From JAIBAI01 sp044238875 (GTDB taxonomy: Bacteria > Bacteroidota > Bacteroidia > M30B66): 26,029 nt of DNA. The notes beneath the pieces were generated by a model that was given only the letters and a program-made list of their open reading frames with translations, was not told the DNA's origin and did no database searches. The stretch covers positions 1 to 26,029 of the forward strand of contig JBIICM010000012.1 of NCBI GenBank assembly GCA_044238875.1. Direction: 5' to 3'. Each line of letters opens with the position of its first letter. Positions within the stretch are counted from its first letter, which is position 1. The translations under genes and the position numbers were made by a program. Below are positions 1 to 7,604 of the stretch, piece after piece.

Positions 1-57
1 AAAACCCTCTAAACAGCTAAACCTGCAGGGGTAAGTATGAAAAAAGGAAAAAGGTAA

Positions 58-573
58 TCAGGCTAAACTCTCCAATGCCCGCATTACGGCATCATAATCC
101 GGCTCAAGCGAAACCTCCGGAGCCAGTTGCACATAACGAATTTTATTTTGCGGGTCAACAATGAAAATCACCCTGGCCGATAAGCCCTTGAGGGTTCCGT
201 TGATCATCTCGGTGTTGTATTCGCGCGTAAAATCTGTATAACGGAAATCAGAGGCCGCAATTACATTATTTATGCCCTCCACCTCACAGAAACGTCGCAT
301 GGCAAATGGGGTATCCTTTGAAATAACGAAACCTACAACATCCTTCATTCCCTCGAGCCTTTTATTGAATTCGCGAGTTTCTCTGGCGCAGGTTCCGGTA
401 TCCAGACTGGGCACACCAATCAGCACCCTCAGTTTGCCCTCATAGTCATAAAGACTACCTTCAGTAAAATCTGGCTTTACAAATGTGAAATCAAAAGCAT
501 TTTCACCAGGCTCGGGAAGTGAATCCAGCAGATTTACGGTTTGCCCTTTAAGTTTTGTTCTTTCGAGATTCAT
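58..573 (-). CDS. tpx: Thiol peroxidase (atypical 2-Cys peroxiredoxin)
   Basis: A thioredoxin-dependent peroxidase that reduces H2O2 and alkyl hydroperoxides in the cytoplasm. The 171-residue length is normal for Tpx. The peroxidatic cysteine C62 lies in PSLDTGTCARETREFN, the family motif with GT in place of the usual PV, and the resolving cysteine C96 lies in FAMRRFCEVEGI. Together they form the intramolecular disulfide pair that defines the Tpx subgroup. Start MNLERTKLKGQ fits the family N-terminus. It appears monocistronic: a -7 box (590-597) lies 16 bases upstream and the next gene, on the same strand, ends 185 bases further upstream. No strong terminator is visible in the 57 bases after its stop. 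Confidence 0.95.
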   Translation of the reverse strand: MNLERTKLKGQTVNLLDSLPEPGENAFDFTFVKPDFTEGSLYDYEGKLRVLIGVPSLDTGTCARETREFNKRLEGMKDVVGFVISKDTPFAMRRFCEVEGINNVIAASDFRYTDFTREYNTEMINGTLKGLSARVIFIVDPQNKIRYVQLAPEVSLEPDYDAVMRALESLA

Positions 574-589
574 CGTTTTAAATATGGGG

Positions 590-597
590 CAAATTTA
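590..597 (-). promoter_or_regulatory. -7 promoter box TAAATTTG for tpx
   Basis: Read on the minus strand this is an exact match to the Bacteroidota -7 consensus TAnnTTTG. It ends 16 bases before the tpx ATG, predicting a leader of roughly 10 bases. No convincing -33 TTG partner is visible. Confidence 0.55.
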
Positions 598-758
598 ATG
601 ATTTATCATCCATCTTTCTTTTGCGCAGGCCGCTTAGTGAAATTTTACATGTTTTTACTTTAAACTGTTGTGGGGAAACCTTCAGGTTTGCAGGCAATAA
701 GGGATTACTGACGTGATCCCGGTGGGGGGTGGTGACCAACAAGAAAAACTGATAAGTA

Positions 759-1496
759 TCATTCAGCCTGATCTGCTACTTGTCTGGTATCTGTAGTGTT
801 TTCGTTAAAGTAACCGGGACTCTCTACTCTTCGGGAGTAAAAGTTAATGAACAACACAACAAACGACAAGAAAATAATAGTTTGCGATGACACGAGCAAT
901 TTACCTGCAAATGTCACCGGGAAGTAATCACCATAACCAATGGTAGATATGGTAACAAAACTATAGTAAACCGGATCGAACCAATGGCTAAACGGAATAT
1001 TCAGGTAATTGCCCCTTGAATAAATAAACCCATAGGCAAATATGATTTCAAGGTAGTTAAAAAAAAGCAGCAGCATCGATCGCCGGTAGGATGACGGTTG
1101 TGTGTAAATATCAGATGCAAAAATCAGCGCCGGCACATAAAGCAACGTTTCAAGCATCAGCCAAACAACCAGAAACATTGAAAGGGGCTCACCGATCCAG
1201 CCGGTATAGCAGAGCGAAAGCGGCAACAGCACCTTGAAAATCAGGTAAATATCCATCGCGACATCCTGAATATCTTCACCCAGCTTATTGAAGAAATGCT
1301 TGATGTATAAACCCGGAAATAAAAACTGCGAACTCGCCAGAAAAAGCCGAAATATCTTTTCAATGCCTACATCATCATGGTGATCATTGTTCCAGATTAC
1401 CTGAATGTTTTTAAGCCTGCGGCGGATGGTTCCCCTGCCGGGTGGCCTTTTCTTTTCTTTTGATCCAAATACCAGCTTTCTTAGCGATCCGGCCAT
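759..1496 (-). CDS. Small potassium channel protein (Ion_trans_2 type)
   Basis: A predicted inner-membrane K+ channel subunit. The selectivity filter TIGYGDYFP is at residues 185-193, preceded by a pore helix (about 172-184) and followed by an inner helix (about 197-218). Three more hydrophobic stretches lie before the pore (about 84-98, 103-126 and 139-160), giving four predicted membrane segments rather than the usual two or six. The N-terminal ~75 residues are basic and probably cytoplasmic. The protein ends about 25 residues after the inner helix, so there is no RCK/TrkA-N or cyclic-nucleotide-binding domain and the gating signal is unknown. An out-of-frame ATG sits 7 bases upstream (1501-1503); the chosen start is the only one giving the full frame. 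Confidence 0.85.
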   Translation of the reverse strand: MAGSLRKLVFGSKEKKRPPGRGTIRRRLKNIQVIWNNDHHDDVGIEKIFRLFLASSQFLFPGLYIKHFFNKLGEDIQDVAMDIYLIFKVLLPLSLCYTGWIGEPLSMFLVVWLMLETLLYVPALIFASDIYTQPSSYRRSMLLLFFNYLEIIFAYGFIYSRGNYLNIPFSHWFDPVYYSFVTISTIGYGDYFPVTFAGKLLVSSQTIIFLSFVVLFINFYSRRVESPGYFNENTTDTRQVADQAE

Positions 1497-1514
1497 TATT
1501 CATCCGTTTAAGAA

Positions 1515-1522
1515 CAAAGATA
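1515..1522 (-). promoter_or_regulatory. -7 promoter box TATCTTTG for the channel gene
   Basis: Exact minus-strand match to TAnnTTTG, ending 18 bases before the channel ATG. It stands almost back to back with the box of the divergent Kazal gene (1549-1556), so the 65-base intergenic space holds two outward-facing promoters. Confidence 0.5.
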
Positions 1523-1548
1523 GATGAGCAGCGTTGAATAATTCACCC

Positions 1549-1556
1549 TACCTTTG
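1549..1556 (+). promoter_or_regulatory. -7 promoter box TACCTTTG for the Kazal-domain gene
   Basis: Exact match to TAnnTTTG whose last base is only 5 bases before the ATG at 1562. If used, transcription would begin at or next to the start codon. Confidence 0.5.
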
Positions 1557-1561
1557 CCATT

Positions 1562-2044
1562 ATGCGTGTTTTAATCATATTTTTTCTGCTGCTGCAGGTA
1601 ATGACTGCCAAAGCTCAGTTTACAGGGAATTTATGCCAGGATACGCTGCTTCAGACCAATGATCCTTGTTTCGGAACTACCTATGACCCTATTTGCGGAT
1701 GCAATAATACCACCTACCGCAATGAGTGCGCCGCCCGTGCAGAAGGATTGCTGCAATGGAATCAGGGGCCCTGTGAACTGTTTGATTATGATTTTGTCCC
1801 GAATCCAATGGTGGACAATGGTTTTATCAGAATTTTCACCAAAGAGCAAACAGATATACAGATCTGGATTTTTGACACTTTTTTCAGTCAACGATATTAC
1901 TACAGGTTTCCATCCGTTTACCCCCTTGTACAACTTGAAAAATCACTTGATGTGAGAGGTTTTGGTAACGGACTTTACTTCATGGTCATGGAGGGAGGCG
2001 GGCAGTTTAAGGTTAAAAGGTTGTTGGTTAACCAACTCCAGTAA
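1562..2044 (+). CDS. Secreted Kazal-domain protein with T9SS sorting domain
   Basis: A 160-residue exported protein in three parts. Residues 1-18 are a signal peptide (MRVLIIFFLLLQVMTAKA). Residues ~25-71 form a Kazal-like serine protease inhibitor module with six cysteines (C25, C36, C45, C47, C56, C71) and the signature YDPICGCNNTTYRNEC, close to the family pattern PxCGxDGxTYxNxC. Residues ~77-160 resemble a type A T9SS C-terminal sorting domain, opening with FVPNPMVDNG and ending with GNGLYFMVMEGG followed by a basic KVKRLLV segment. It is probably exported by Sec, then carried across the outer membrane by T9SS and attached or released. Inhibitory activity is inferred from the fold; the reactive-site loop preceding C45 cannot be interpreted without experiment. 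Its stop lies 1 base from the end of the convergent M1 peptidase gene. Confidence 0.82.
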   Translation: MRVLIIFFLLLQVMTAKAQFTGNLCQDTLLQTNDPCFGTTYDPICGCNNTTYRNECAARAEGLLQWNQGPCELFDYDFVPNPMVDNGFIRIFTKEQTDIQIWIFDTFFSQRYYYRFPSVYPLVQLEKSLDVRGFGNGLYFMVMEGGGQFKVKRLLVNQLQ

Positions 2045-2045
2045 A

Positions 2046-4028
2046 TTAGGGCCTGCTGATCAGGAATGGAATGCCAAGTACCTTTTCAGGATAAATGCAT
2101 TGTAACAGATAAATTCCTGAGGCATAGCCCCTGATATTTATTTGCAGCAATCCGTTTTCAACCGTGGTGTACGCCAGTTTAATTTGTCTTCCGGCCAAAT
2201 CCTGCAAATAGATTGCATCCGGCAAGTTCGTCGGACTTTCTAGCCGAAGCGTTACAAACCCGCTGGCGGGATTGGGGTACGCCAGGATACTGCCCCCCGA
2301 TCCCGGGTATGTGGCAAGCCGGTTGGTTGTTGCAGCCGCCAGATAATCTGATCCCGGATCCGGAATAATTTCCTCGACCTTAAAACCAGTGTAAATCAGA
2401 AATTGGTCCTCACGCTTTTCGAGGTTCAGGCGAATGAGTGTATCCTGCTGATTTCCAATTAATAAAACCGGGTATTGCATAAGATATGAATCCTGATCAA
2501 TTGCAGTGGATGTAGGTTTCTGGCTTACTTTCAGCGCCACCAGATCAGCTGATGCACTCCAGCTGATTTGCAAACTGTCGTGACCGCTGCCATACACCCA
2601 TTGCTGAAAAAACCGGCCAAGATCCCTGCCACTAATAACTTCTGCAGCTTCCTGCAGTTGGATGGTTCTCACAAAACCCTGCGTTTTATTTGAAGCAAGG
2701 TAATAACGCATCATTTCAAGAAATACCTGATCACCTATTTCCATGCGCAGCATATTTAATACCATGGCACCTTTGGCATACGATAATCGTCCATCGAAAA
2801 GTCTTCCGACAGAATTGGTATCAGGACAATAAACAGAACCAAATGGCAGACTAAAAACGTAATTCCTTTGGTCATCTTTCCACTTAGGCCAGTAATCAGG
2901 CTTGAACCTTTCATAATACATTCCGGTGAGGTAGGTGGCAAAGCCTTCGTTCAGCCAGATGTCGGCCCATGATCCGCAGGTAACCTGATTCCCAAACCAT
3001 TGATGCGCCAGTTCATGCGCAGTGAGTCCGGGGTCCAGATTGGCCATGAAACTCATTGTCTGGTGTTCCATTCCTCCCCCCCAGCCAAACTGAGCATGCC
3101 CGTACTTTTCAGCTGTAAAAGGATAGGGCGTGATCAGACTGTCAAAATACTGCACAACTGCTCTTACCATGGGTCTTGCCGCTAACCAGTCAGGCTCATC
3201 TTCAGGAAAAACAAAATCATGAAGCAACATTTTCCCATCGCGCAGGCTGATTTCTTCCTTTATTTCAGCATAATCGGTAACGGCTATTGCCACCAGGTAG
3301 GTAGTGATCGGATACCGGTGTCGCCAGTGGTGGGTTAGTTTCCGGCCTTCCGCAGTGTCTCTTTTAATCAACAATCCGTTGGAGGCTGCTGAATAAACTT
3401 CTGGCGTGGTAACAAGTATATCAAGGGAGTCTATTTTATCTGAAAGCGACTGTTTACAAGGCCACCAGTCTCTTGCGCCATAAGGCTCAGAGAGCGTCCA
3501 CAATACGGGTTTACCACCGGGCGTGAGGGTAGTAACAAATGAACCGAAACCGCTGAATGCCGGCCGGCCCTGGTACCAGATGCTCACCGAATCAATTGCG
3601 TCCTCTCCGGGTAAGGTAAGTTTCAGCTGATCATCCTGGTGGGTAAATGTTGTCAAAGGCTGTCCCCTGTAGGCTATCTTCTCAACTGATAAAGAATCAC
3701 TCAGGTCGAAAACCAGCTCCCTGGAACCGGCTTCGCTGAAGCGCACAAAAGTGGTTACCTTACCCGAGATCCACCGCACAGACGGATCAACGGAAATTTC
3801 AAGCCGGTGGTAACAGATATCAAATCCGGAGATATCACGCGCATGTTTGAGCTGTGGATGATGGGTTGAACCTTCTGTTGCAGCCCATCTTTTAACTTCT
3901 GCTGAGAATACCTGAGCCGCCCCTTTTGAAGATAGAAAAAGGATACCAACAACAATGTTAATATTGCAAATTATTGATTTGCAATTAATTACCACTGACC
4001 AACTTTTTTTAACACTACAACTGATCAA
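2046..4028 (-). CDS. Secreted M1 family zinc aminopeptidase with T9SS sorting domain
   Basis: A metallopeptidase of the M1 (gluzincin) family. The zinc motif HELAHQWFGNQVT gives ligands H338 and H342, catalytic E339 and third ligand E361 in WLNEGFATY. GGGMEHQTM (317-325) is the counterpart of the GAMEN substrate-binding motif, and Y417 in RLSYAKGAM fits the transition-state tyrosine. The N-terminal ~65-300 is the M1 beta-sandwich. The last ~80 residues, from LAYPNPASG to GIYLLQ, are a T9SS type A sorting domain. A hydrophobic stretch at ~24-38 ending near GAAQ is the probable signal peptide; its n-region is unusually long, so the true start may be later, but no later ATG fits. It lacks the large helical C-terminal domain of cytoplasmic PepN. 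It probably acts on peptides at the cell surface or outside the cell. Confidence 0.92.
   Translation of the reverse strand: MISCSVKKSWSVVINCKSIICNINIVVGILFLSSKGAAQVFSAEVKRWAATEGSTHHPQLKHARDISGFDICYHRLEISVDPSVRWISGKVTTFVRFSEAGSRELVFDLSDSLSVEKIAYRGQPLTTFTHQDDQLKLTLPGEDAIDSVSIWYQGRPAFSGFGSFVTTLTPGGKPVLWTLSEPYGARDWWPCKQSLSDKIDSLDILVTTPEVYSAASNGLLIKRDTAEGRKLTHHWRHRYPITTYLVAIAVTDYAEIKEEISLRDGKMLLHDFVFPEDEPDWLAARPMVRAVVQYFDSLITPYPFTAEKYGHAQFGWGGGMEHQTMSFMANLDPGLTAHELAHQWFGNQVTCGSWADIWLNEGFATYLTGMYYERFKPDYWPKWKDDQRNYVFSLPFGSVYCPDTNSVGRLFDGRLSYAKGAMVLNMLRMEIGDQVFLEMMRYYLASNKTQGFVRTIQLQEAAEVISGRDLGRFFQQWVYGSGHDSLQISWSASADLVALKVSQKPTSTAIDQDSYLMQYPVLLIGNQQDTLIRLNLEKREDQFLIYTGFKVEEIIPDPGSDYLAAATTNRLATYPGSGGSILAYPNPASGFVTLRLESPTNLPDAIYLQDLAGRQIKLAYTTVENGLLQINIRGYASGIYLLQCIYPEKVLGIPFLISRP
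3963..3985. repeat. Perfect 9-bp inverted repeat near the start of the M1 gene
   Basis: ATTGCAAAT (3963-3971), a 5-base spacer and ATTTGCAAT (3977-3985). It falls over codons ~15-22 of the peptidase gene as annotated, 43 bases from the ATG. It could be an operator, an mRNA hairpin near the start, or chance in AT-rich sequence. Confidence 0.35.
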
Positions 4029-4035
4029 TTGCGCT

Positions 4036-4043
4036 TAGTTTTG
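4036..4043 (+). promoter_or_regulatory. -7 promoter box TAGTTTTG for pterin dehydratase gene
   Basis: Exact match to TAnnTTTG, ending 22 bases before the ATG at 4066, in the 37-base gap between two divergent genes. Expected leader about 15 bases. Confidence 0.5.
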
Positions 4044-4065
4044 CAGGTTCTAAAATAAACAAACG

Positions 4066-4314
4066 ATGTGGAATACGATTGATGGCAAACTTCATAAAGA
4101 ATTCACGTTCAAGAATTTTGCAGAAGCTTTTTCTTTTCTTACGCGGGTAGCGCTGATTGCAGAAAGAGTTAACCACCATCCTGAGATCAGGAACGTTTAC
4201 AATAAAGTGGAAATTTTTCTCTGTACGCATGATGCTGAAAATACAATTACAGAGAAAGATAAGCATTTGGCAGAAAAAATTGACCTGGTTTTTAAAACAC
4301 CGGTGCCCGCCTGA
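4066..4314 (+). CDS. Pterin-4a-carbinolamine dehydratase family protein
   Basis: A small cytoplasmic enzyme that dehydrates 4a-hydroxytetrahydropterin, the product of pterin-dependent aromatic amino acid hydroxylases. At 82 residues it is the compact bacterial PCD/DCoH size, lacking the longer N-terminus of some homologues. The diagnostic active-site segment is ERVNHHPEIRNVYNKVEIFLCTHD (residues 34-57, shown in part), with the HHP triad at about 38-40, the aromatic residue and the later His-Asp pair. In some bacteria PCD is linked to phenylalanine hydroxylase; none is seen here, so the physiological substrate is open. It stands alone between the M1 gene (divergent) and porD (convergent, 8 bases apart). 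Confidence 0.9.
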   Translation: MWNTIDGKLHKEFTFKNFAEAFSFLTRVALIAERVNHHPEIRNVYNKVEIFLCTHDAENTITEKDKHLAEKIDLVFKTPVPA

Positions 4315-4323
4315 TCTTCAGGC
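4309..4323. terminator. Short hairpin spanning both convergent stop codons
   Basis: GCCTGA / TCT / TCAGGC, a 6-bp perfect stem with a 3-base loop. The dehydratase TGA stop lies in the left arm and the porD stop begins at the edge of the right arm. A T-run follows about 10 bases later on the plus strand only. The stem is short, so termination is possible but uncertain. Confidence 0.35.
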
Positions 4324-5222
4324 TAATTCACAATTTTTTTATACTTGTTGGAATTAGTAGGGTCAAGGATGGCAAGTATTTCCATGATGGTTGCTTTTTC
4401 CCCTGGGCCGGCCTCCTTGTAAATGTTAATGAGTTCATCGGCCTTTGTGTTAAAAAACACCTGAACATTGTAGGAAGCAGGTCTGCTTTGATGGATTTCA
4501 TTGAGGCGCTGTAGCGCCTCCGTTATTTGAGCCCTGCCCTGCTCTGCTTTACCATACATTTGATCCATACCGAGGCGGTGATACTTGTAATTGGCATCCC
4601 GCAAAGGCTTAAATATCGGGTTGAGGTAGTTTTCAACCAACCAGTAGCGGTTTCTGGGTGGCACGTCAGTGGCTCTCCAGCCTTTGGCCTGATCCTGCAG
4701 GGCATTGTTAACTACCTGTTGTGCCTTTTGCCAGTAAACAGATCCGCCATCCTGTGAAAAACTGTCATAATCCATGGCCAGAATTACATAGGCATAAAAG
4801 CCCAGCAAACTAGCCAGGCCCGAAACATAGGCGCTCTCTGAGAATTCAATGGGCTGGTATTCAAGGTAACGGAAACTTATGTCCTGATCCATCAGATTCA
4901 GCAGCAGCGAACCGTAATTGGTATTGTAAACAGGGCGACGCACCTGAATCTGCAAAGTACCGGTAAACTGATCAGGTTGTGTGTACGATTGAATATTAAA
5001 GGTGAGGTTACACTCAATGCGTTCATCCCGCTTGAACTGATCATTGGTCCAGCGGGTATTGTTCATGAACTCTCTTATGGCCGTTTCAAGGGTGGTAAAA
5101 ATACGCTTGTCACTGAGCTGAACAGCCTGTGATAACACCTGAACCCTGCAATTGAGTTCCTGAGCAAAGGAGTTAACCGTTAGACCAGCCAATAAAAAAA
5201 ACAGATAAATTTTCTTAATCAT
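4323..5222 (-). CDS. porD: DUF4835 family protein (PorD-type T9SS component)
   Basis: A 299-residue exported protein of the Bacteroidota-restricted DUF4835 family, which is annotated as type IX secretion protein PorD; its exact role in the machine is not settled. The start is MIKKIYLFFLLAGLTVNSFAQ, a clear signal peptide cleaved after AQ or nearby, followed by the conserved ELNCRVQV. The frame is open 141 bases further upstream, but that extension lies inside coaBC in another frame and would bury the signal peptide, so I reject it. The ATG overlaps the coaBC end by 8 bases, which suggests translational coupling. It is the last gene of the seven-gene run; in many relatives recN follows, but here a convergent gene does. 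Confidence 0.82.
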   Translation of the reverse strand: MIKKIYLFFLLAGLTVNSFAQELNCRVQVLSQAVQLSDKRIFTTLETAIREFMNNTRWTNDQFKRDERIECNLTFNIQSYTQPDQFTGTLQIQVRRPVYNTNYGSLLLNLMDQDISFRYLEYQPIEFSESAYVSGLASLLGFYAYVILAMDYDSFSQDGGSVYWQKAQQVVNNALQDQAKGWRATDVPPRNRYWLVENYLNPIFKPLRDANYKYHRLGMDQMYGKAEQGRAQITEALQRLNEIHQSRPASYNVQVFFNTKADELINIYKEAGPGEKATIMEILAILDPTNSNKYKKIVN

Positions 5223-6423
5223 GCTTAAAACTACTGTAAAGTTGATCTGCAATTTCTTTTGATAACGCGGCTTTTGATTGCATCGGATACGACTTCCATT
5301 CACCGTTTTTTGATAAAATCTCTGCCTGCATCTGGTTCCTCCCGAAAAGCTGATTTTCGGCACTCAACTGGTTTAGAACGATAAAGTCAAGGTTTTTATT
5401 TTTCAGTTTTATCGCTGCATTTGCGCGACCGGAAGTTGTTTCTAGTGCAAATCCAGCGAGTATTTGTCCTTCTTTCTTGATTTTTCCGAGACCGGCCAAA
5501 ATATCGGGAGTTGTCGCAAGTTCCAGCTTCAGCTTTTCCCCATCGCTTTTTTTGATTTTTTCAGCGGCTGTTTCAACGGGTTTAAAATCGGCAACGGCAG
5601 CTGTTAAAACGGCTGCATCACATTCAGGAAATTCTCTTAATGCGGCCTTCATCATCTCATCTGCTGTATTGAGCATGGTGCAATGAACACCGGGATGCTG
5701 AGGTCTCAACGCAACGGGACCGCTCAGCAAAACTACAAACGCCCCCCTTGATGCGAGTTCATCTGCAATGGCATAGCCCATTTTACCGGATGATTGATTG
5801 GAAATGTACCTGACCGGATCAATGGCTTCTCTTGTTGGGCCAGCTGTTACCAAAATGCGTTTGCCGTTCAACTGACGACGAAGTTTAAAAAATTCCTCAA
5901 CTTTCTCCAGTATCTCTTCAGGCTCAGCCATTCGCCCTTCTCCCACCAGGCCACTTGCCAGTTCGCCTGTTCCGGGGTCAATGATAAAATTGCCGAATTG
6001 ACGAAGTTTATCAATGTTGCGCTGTGTTGACTGATGTTTCCACATATCAAGATCCATGGCAGGCGCGAAAAACACCGGACACTTGGCAGAAAGGTAAACT
6101 GCCTGCAGCAGATTATGGCAGAGTCCGTTTGCACAACTACCAATGGTATTGGCACTTGCAGGAGCAATAATCATCAAATCGGCCCATAAACCCAGTTCAA
6201 CATGATTGATCCATTCACCGTTTTCACCGGTGGTGAATGAACTGTAAACCTCGTTTTTTGTAAGCGTACTTAGCGTTAATGGGGTAACAAAATCGCTGGC
6301 AGAGTTGGTCATTATAACCTTAACATCTGCACCTGCTTTTGATAGCATGCGGGCAAGCAGCGCACTTTTATAGGCCGCAATACTCCCCGTTACCCCTAAT
6401 AAGATTTTTTTCTGAAACAGCAT
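5215..6423 (-). CDS. coaBC: Bifunctional phosphopantothenoylcysteine decarboxylase / phosphopantothenate-cysteine ligase
   Basis: Catalyses two steps of coenzyme A synthesis: ligation of cysteine to 4'-phosphopantothenate (CoaB) and decarboxylation of the product (CoaC). The 402-residue length is normal. The N-terminal flavodoxin-like CoaC domain (1-~180) has GVTGSIAAYK, the catalytic H74 in INHVEL, PASANT (88-93) and PAMDLDMW (121-128). The CoaB domain (~187-402) opens with KRILVTAGPTREAIDPVR and contains SNQSSGKMG and the AAVADFKP and EKIKKSDGEKLKL lysine region. Two CoaC residues differ from the E. coli enzyme: Asp replaces Asn in PAMN, and Ser157 in ELASGLVGEGRM sits where E. coli has the catalytic Cys158. 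I recall the ELASGL form from other Bacteroidota, so it may be a lineage trait. Confidence 0.96.
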   Translation of the reverse strand: MLFQKKILLGVTGSIAAYKSALLARMLSKAGADVKVIMTNSASDFVTPLTLSTLTKNEVYSSFTTGENGEWINHVELGLWADLMIIAPASANTIGSCANGLCHNLLQAVYLSAKCPVFFAPAMDLDMWKHQSTQRNIDKLRQFGNFIIDPGTGELASGLVGEGRMAEPEEILEKVEEFFKLRRQLNGKRILVTAGPTREAIDPVRYISNQSSGKMGYAIADELASRGAFVVLLSGPVALRPQHPGVHCTMLNTADEMMKAALREFPECDAAVLTAAVADFKPVETAAEKIKKSDGEKLKLELATTPDILAGLGKIKKEGQILAGFALETTSGRANAAIKLKNKNLDFIVLNQLSAENQLFGRNQMQAEILSKNGEWKSYPMQSKAALSKEIADQLYSSFKHD

Positions 6424-6443
6424 TGTGCCGTTTTCAGTTTTGT

Positions 6444-6761
6444 TTATGCTTGATTTTCACCGCTTTCAGCAGCCGGATTGCGATGGTACACTTTGCCTTC
6501 AATAAATTCATTGATGGCCACAAGTGTAGGCTTGGGCTGCCGCTCGTAATGTCTTGAGATCTCTATTTGTTCGCGGTTTTCGAATATCTCCTCCAGATTG
6601 TCACCGGTAGAGGTAAATTCAGAAAGTTTGGAATTAAGTTCTTCTTTCACGTTCAAACCAATCTGATTGGCACGCTTGCCAATAATGGCAATAGCTTCGT
6701 AAATGTTCCCGGTTTGTTTCTCCAACTGCCGGAGGTCGCGGGTGATGGTTGTTGATTCCAC
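6444..6761 (-). CDS. rpoZ: RNA polymerase omega-like (Rpb6 family) subunit
   Basis: A 105-residue protein with the omega/Rpb6 core NIYEAIAIIGKRANQIG (residues ~19-35), the helix that clamps the beta' subunit, and the later PTLVAINEFIEGKVYHR segment typical of the Bacteroidota form. It is expected to assist polymerase assembly. It lies 12 bases after bamD and 20 bases before coaBC, the order bamD-omega-coaBC-DUF4835 that I know from other Bacteroidota. No ppGpp-site inference can be made from the short sequence. Confidence 0.88.
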   Translation of the reverse strand: MESTTITRDLRQLEKQTGNIYEAIAIIGKRANQIGLNVKEELNSKLSEFTSTGDNLEEIFENREQIEISRHYERQPKPTLVAINEFIEGKVYHRNPAAESGENQA

Positions 6762-6773
6762 GATTAAATTGGT

Positions 6774-7604
6774 TTATTTGGTTTTATCTGTTGAGGTTTG
6801 CAATGATTCGTAGCGCGCTCGGGCTTTAACAACTATGTTTTCAGCCTCACGCCTGTGCTTACTCGCGGCAAATTTATCAATAAAATTTGAATAAGCATCG
6901 AGGGTACTTTTGTAGCGCTCAGCTTTTTTTGTCTCCACACTGTTCTCTGCAAGCAGGAAGTTCGATTTCAGGATGGTAAACAATATTTCCTCGCTGTATT
7001 GTGTAAGCGGATATTCGCGCAGGGTATTTTTAAGGCTTATGATGGCCGCCTTGTAGTCCATCGTTTTGAAAAAGAGCATGCCTGTTTCAAAAGATTTATG
7101 TTCCAGCTTGGCCCTTAACTTATCAATCAGGTCATTGCATTCCTGCACCCGTGCACTTGACGGATACCTGTTAATGAATAGCTGGAGCTGCTCGATGGCC
7201 TTCAGGCTATTGGTCTGATCAAGTGAATATTCAGGTGAGCCCAGATAATAACAGTATGCCGCCATAAATGCCGTTTCTTCCGCCCGCTTACTAGTTGGGA
7301 ACATAGAAGCAAACTGCTCAAAATGATAACTGGCAGAAACAAGGTCATCCAGATAATAATTACACCATGCGTAATGGTAATAAACATCCTCAGAGCGCGC
7401 AGTAACACGCGTTACGCTTACCAGCTCCTCAAAAAGTGGATAGGCTTTCTGGTAGTCTTTCTTATTGTAAAGTTTAAGCGCTACCTCAAATTTTTTCTCA
7501 TAATCAGCACCTTTCAGCGCACGCTGGTAGCTGCTGCAGGCCTGGGTGACTAACAAAACCGGAATCAGCAAGGCTATGAAACCAGTGTAAATACGGTTCA
7601 TCAT
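6774..7604 (-). CDS. bamD: Outer membrane assembly lipoprotein BamD
   Basis: A periplasm-facing lipoprotein of the BAM complex that folds beta-barrel proteins into the outer membrane. The signal peptide ends in a lipobox VTQAC, with C23 as the lipidated cysteine. The rest is TPR-like helical repeats, seen in ALKLYNKKDYQKAYPLFEELV, YHFEQFASMFPTSKRAEE, LQLFINRYPSSARVQEC and TGMLFFKTMDYKAAIISLKNTL. The 276-residue length suits the Bacteroidota form. The start ATG overlaps the plsY stop in an ATGA, implying coupled translation; a second in-frame ATG follows immediately, so the start could be one codon later. Confidence 0.93.
   Translation of the reverse strand: MMNRIYTGFIALLIPVLLVTQACSSYQRALKGADYEKKFEVALKLYNKKDYQKAYPLFEELVSVTRVTARSEDVYYHYAWCNYYLDDLVSASYHFEQFASMFPTSKRAEETAFMAAYCYYLGSPEYSLDQTNSLKAIEQLQLFINRYPSSARVQECNDLIDKLRAKLEHKSFETGMLFFKTMDYKAAIISLKNTLREYPLTQYSEEILFTILKSNFLLAENSVETKKAERYKSTLDAYSNFIDKFAASKHRREAENIVVKARARYESLQTSTDKTK

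Noticed and set aside
676..689. AAACCT/TC/AGGTTT inverted repeat between tpx and the channel gene
   Set aside because: A 6-bp stem with a 2-base loop and no T-tract is too weak to call a terminator or operator.
4015..4266. Minus-strand frame across the pterin dehydratase gene
   Set aside because: It is antisense to a gene with a clear family signature and has no features of its own.
5223..5363. N-terminal extension of porD by 47 residues
   Set aside because: It lies inside coaBC in another frame and would place the signal peptide internally; the later ATG gives a textbook signal peptide.
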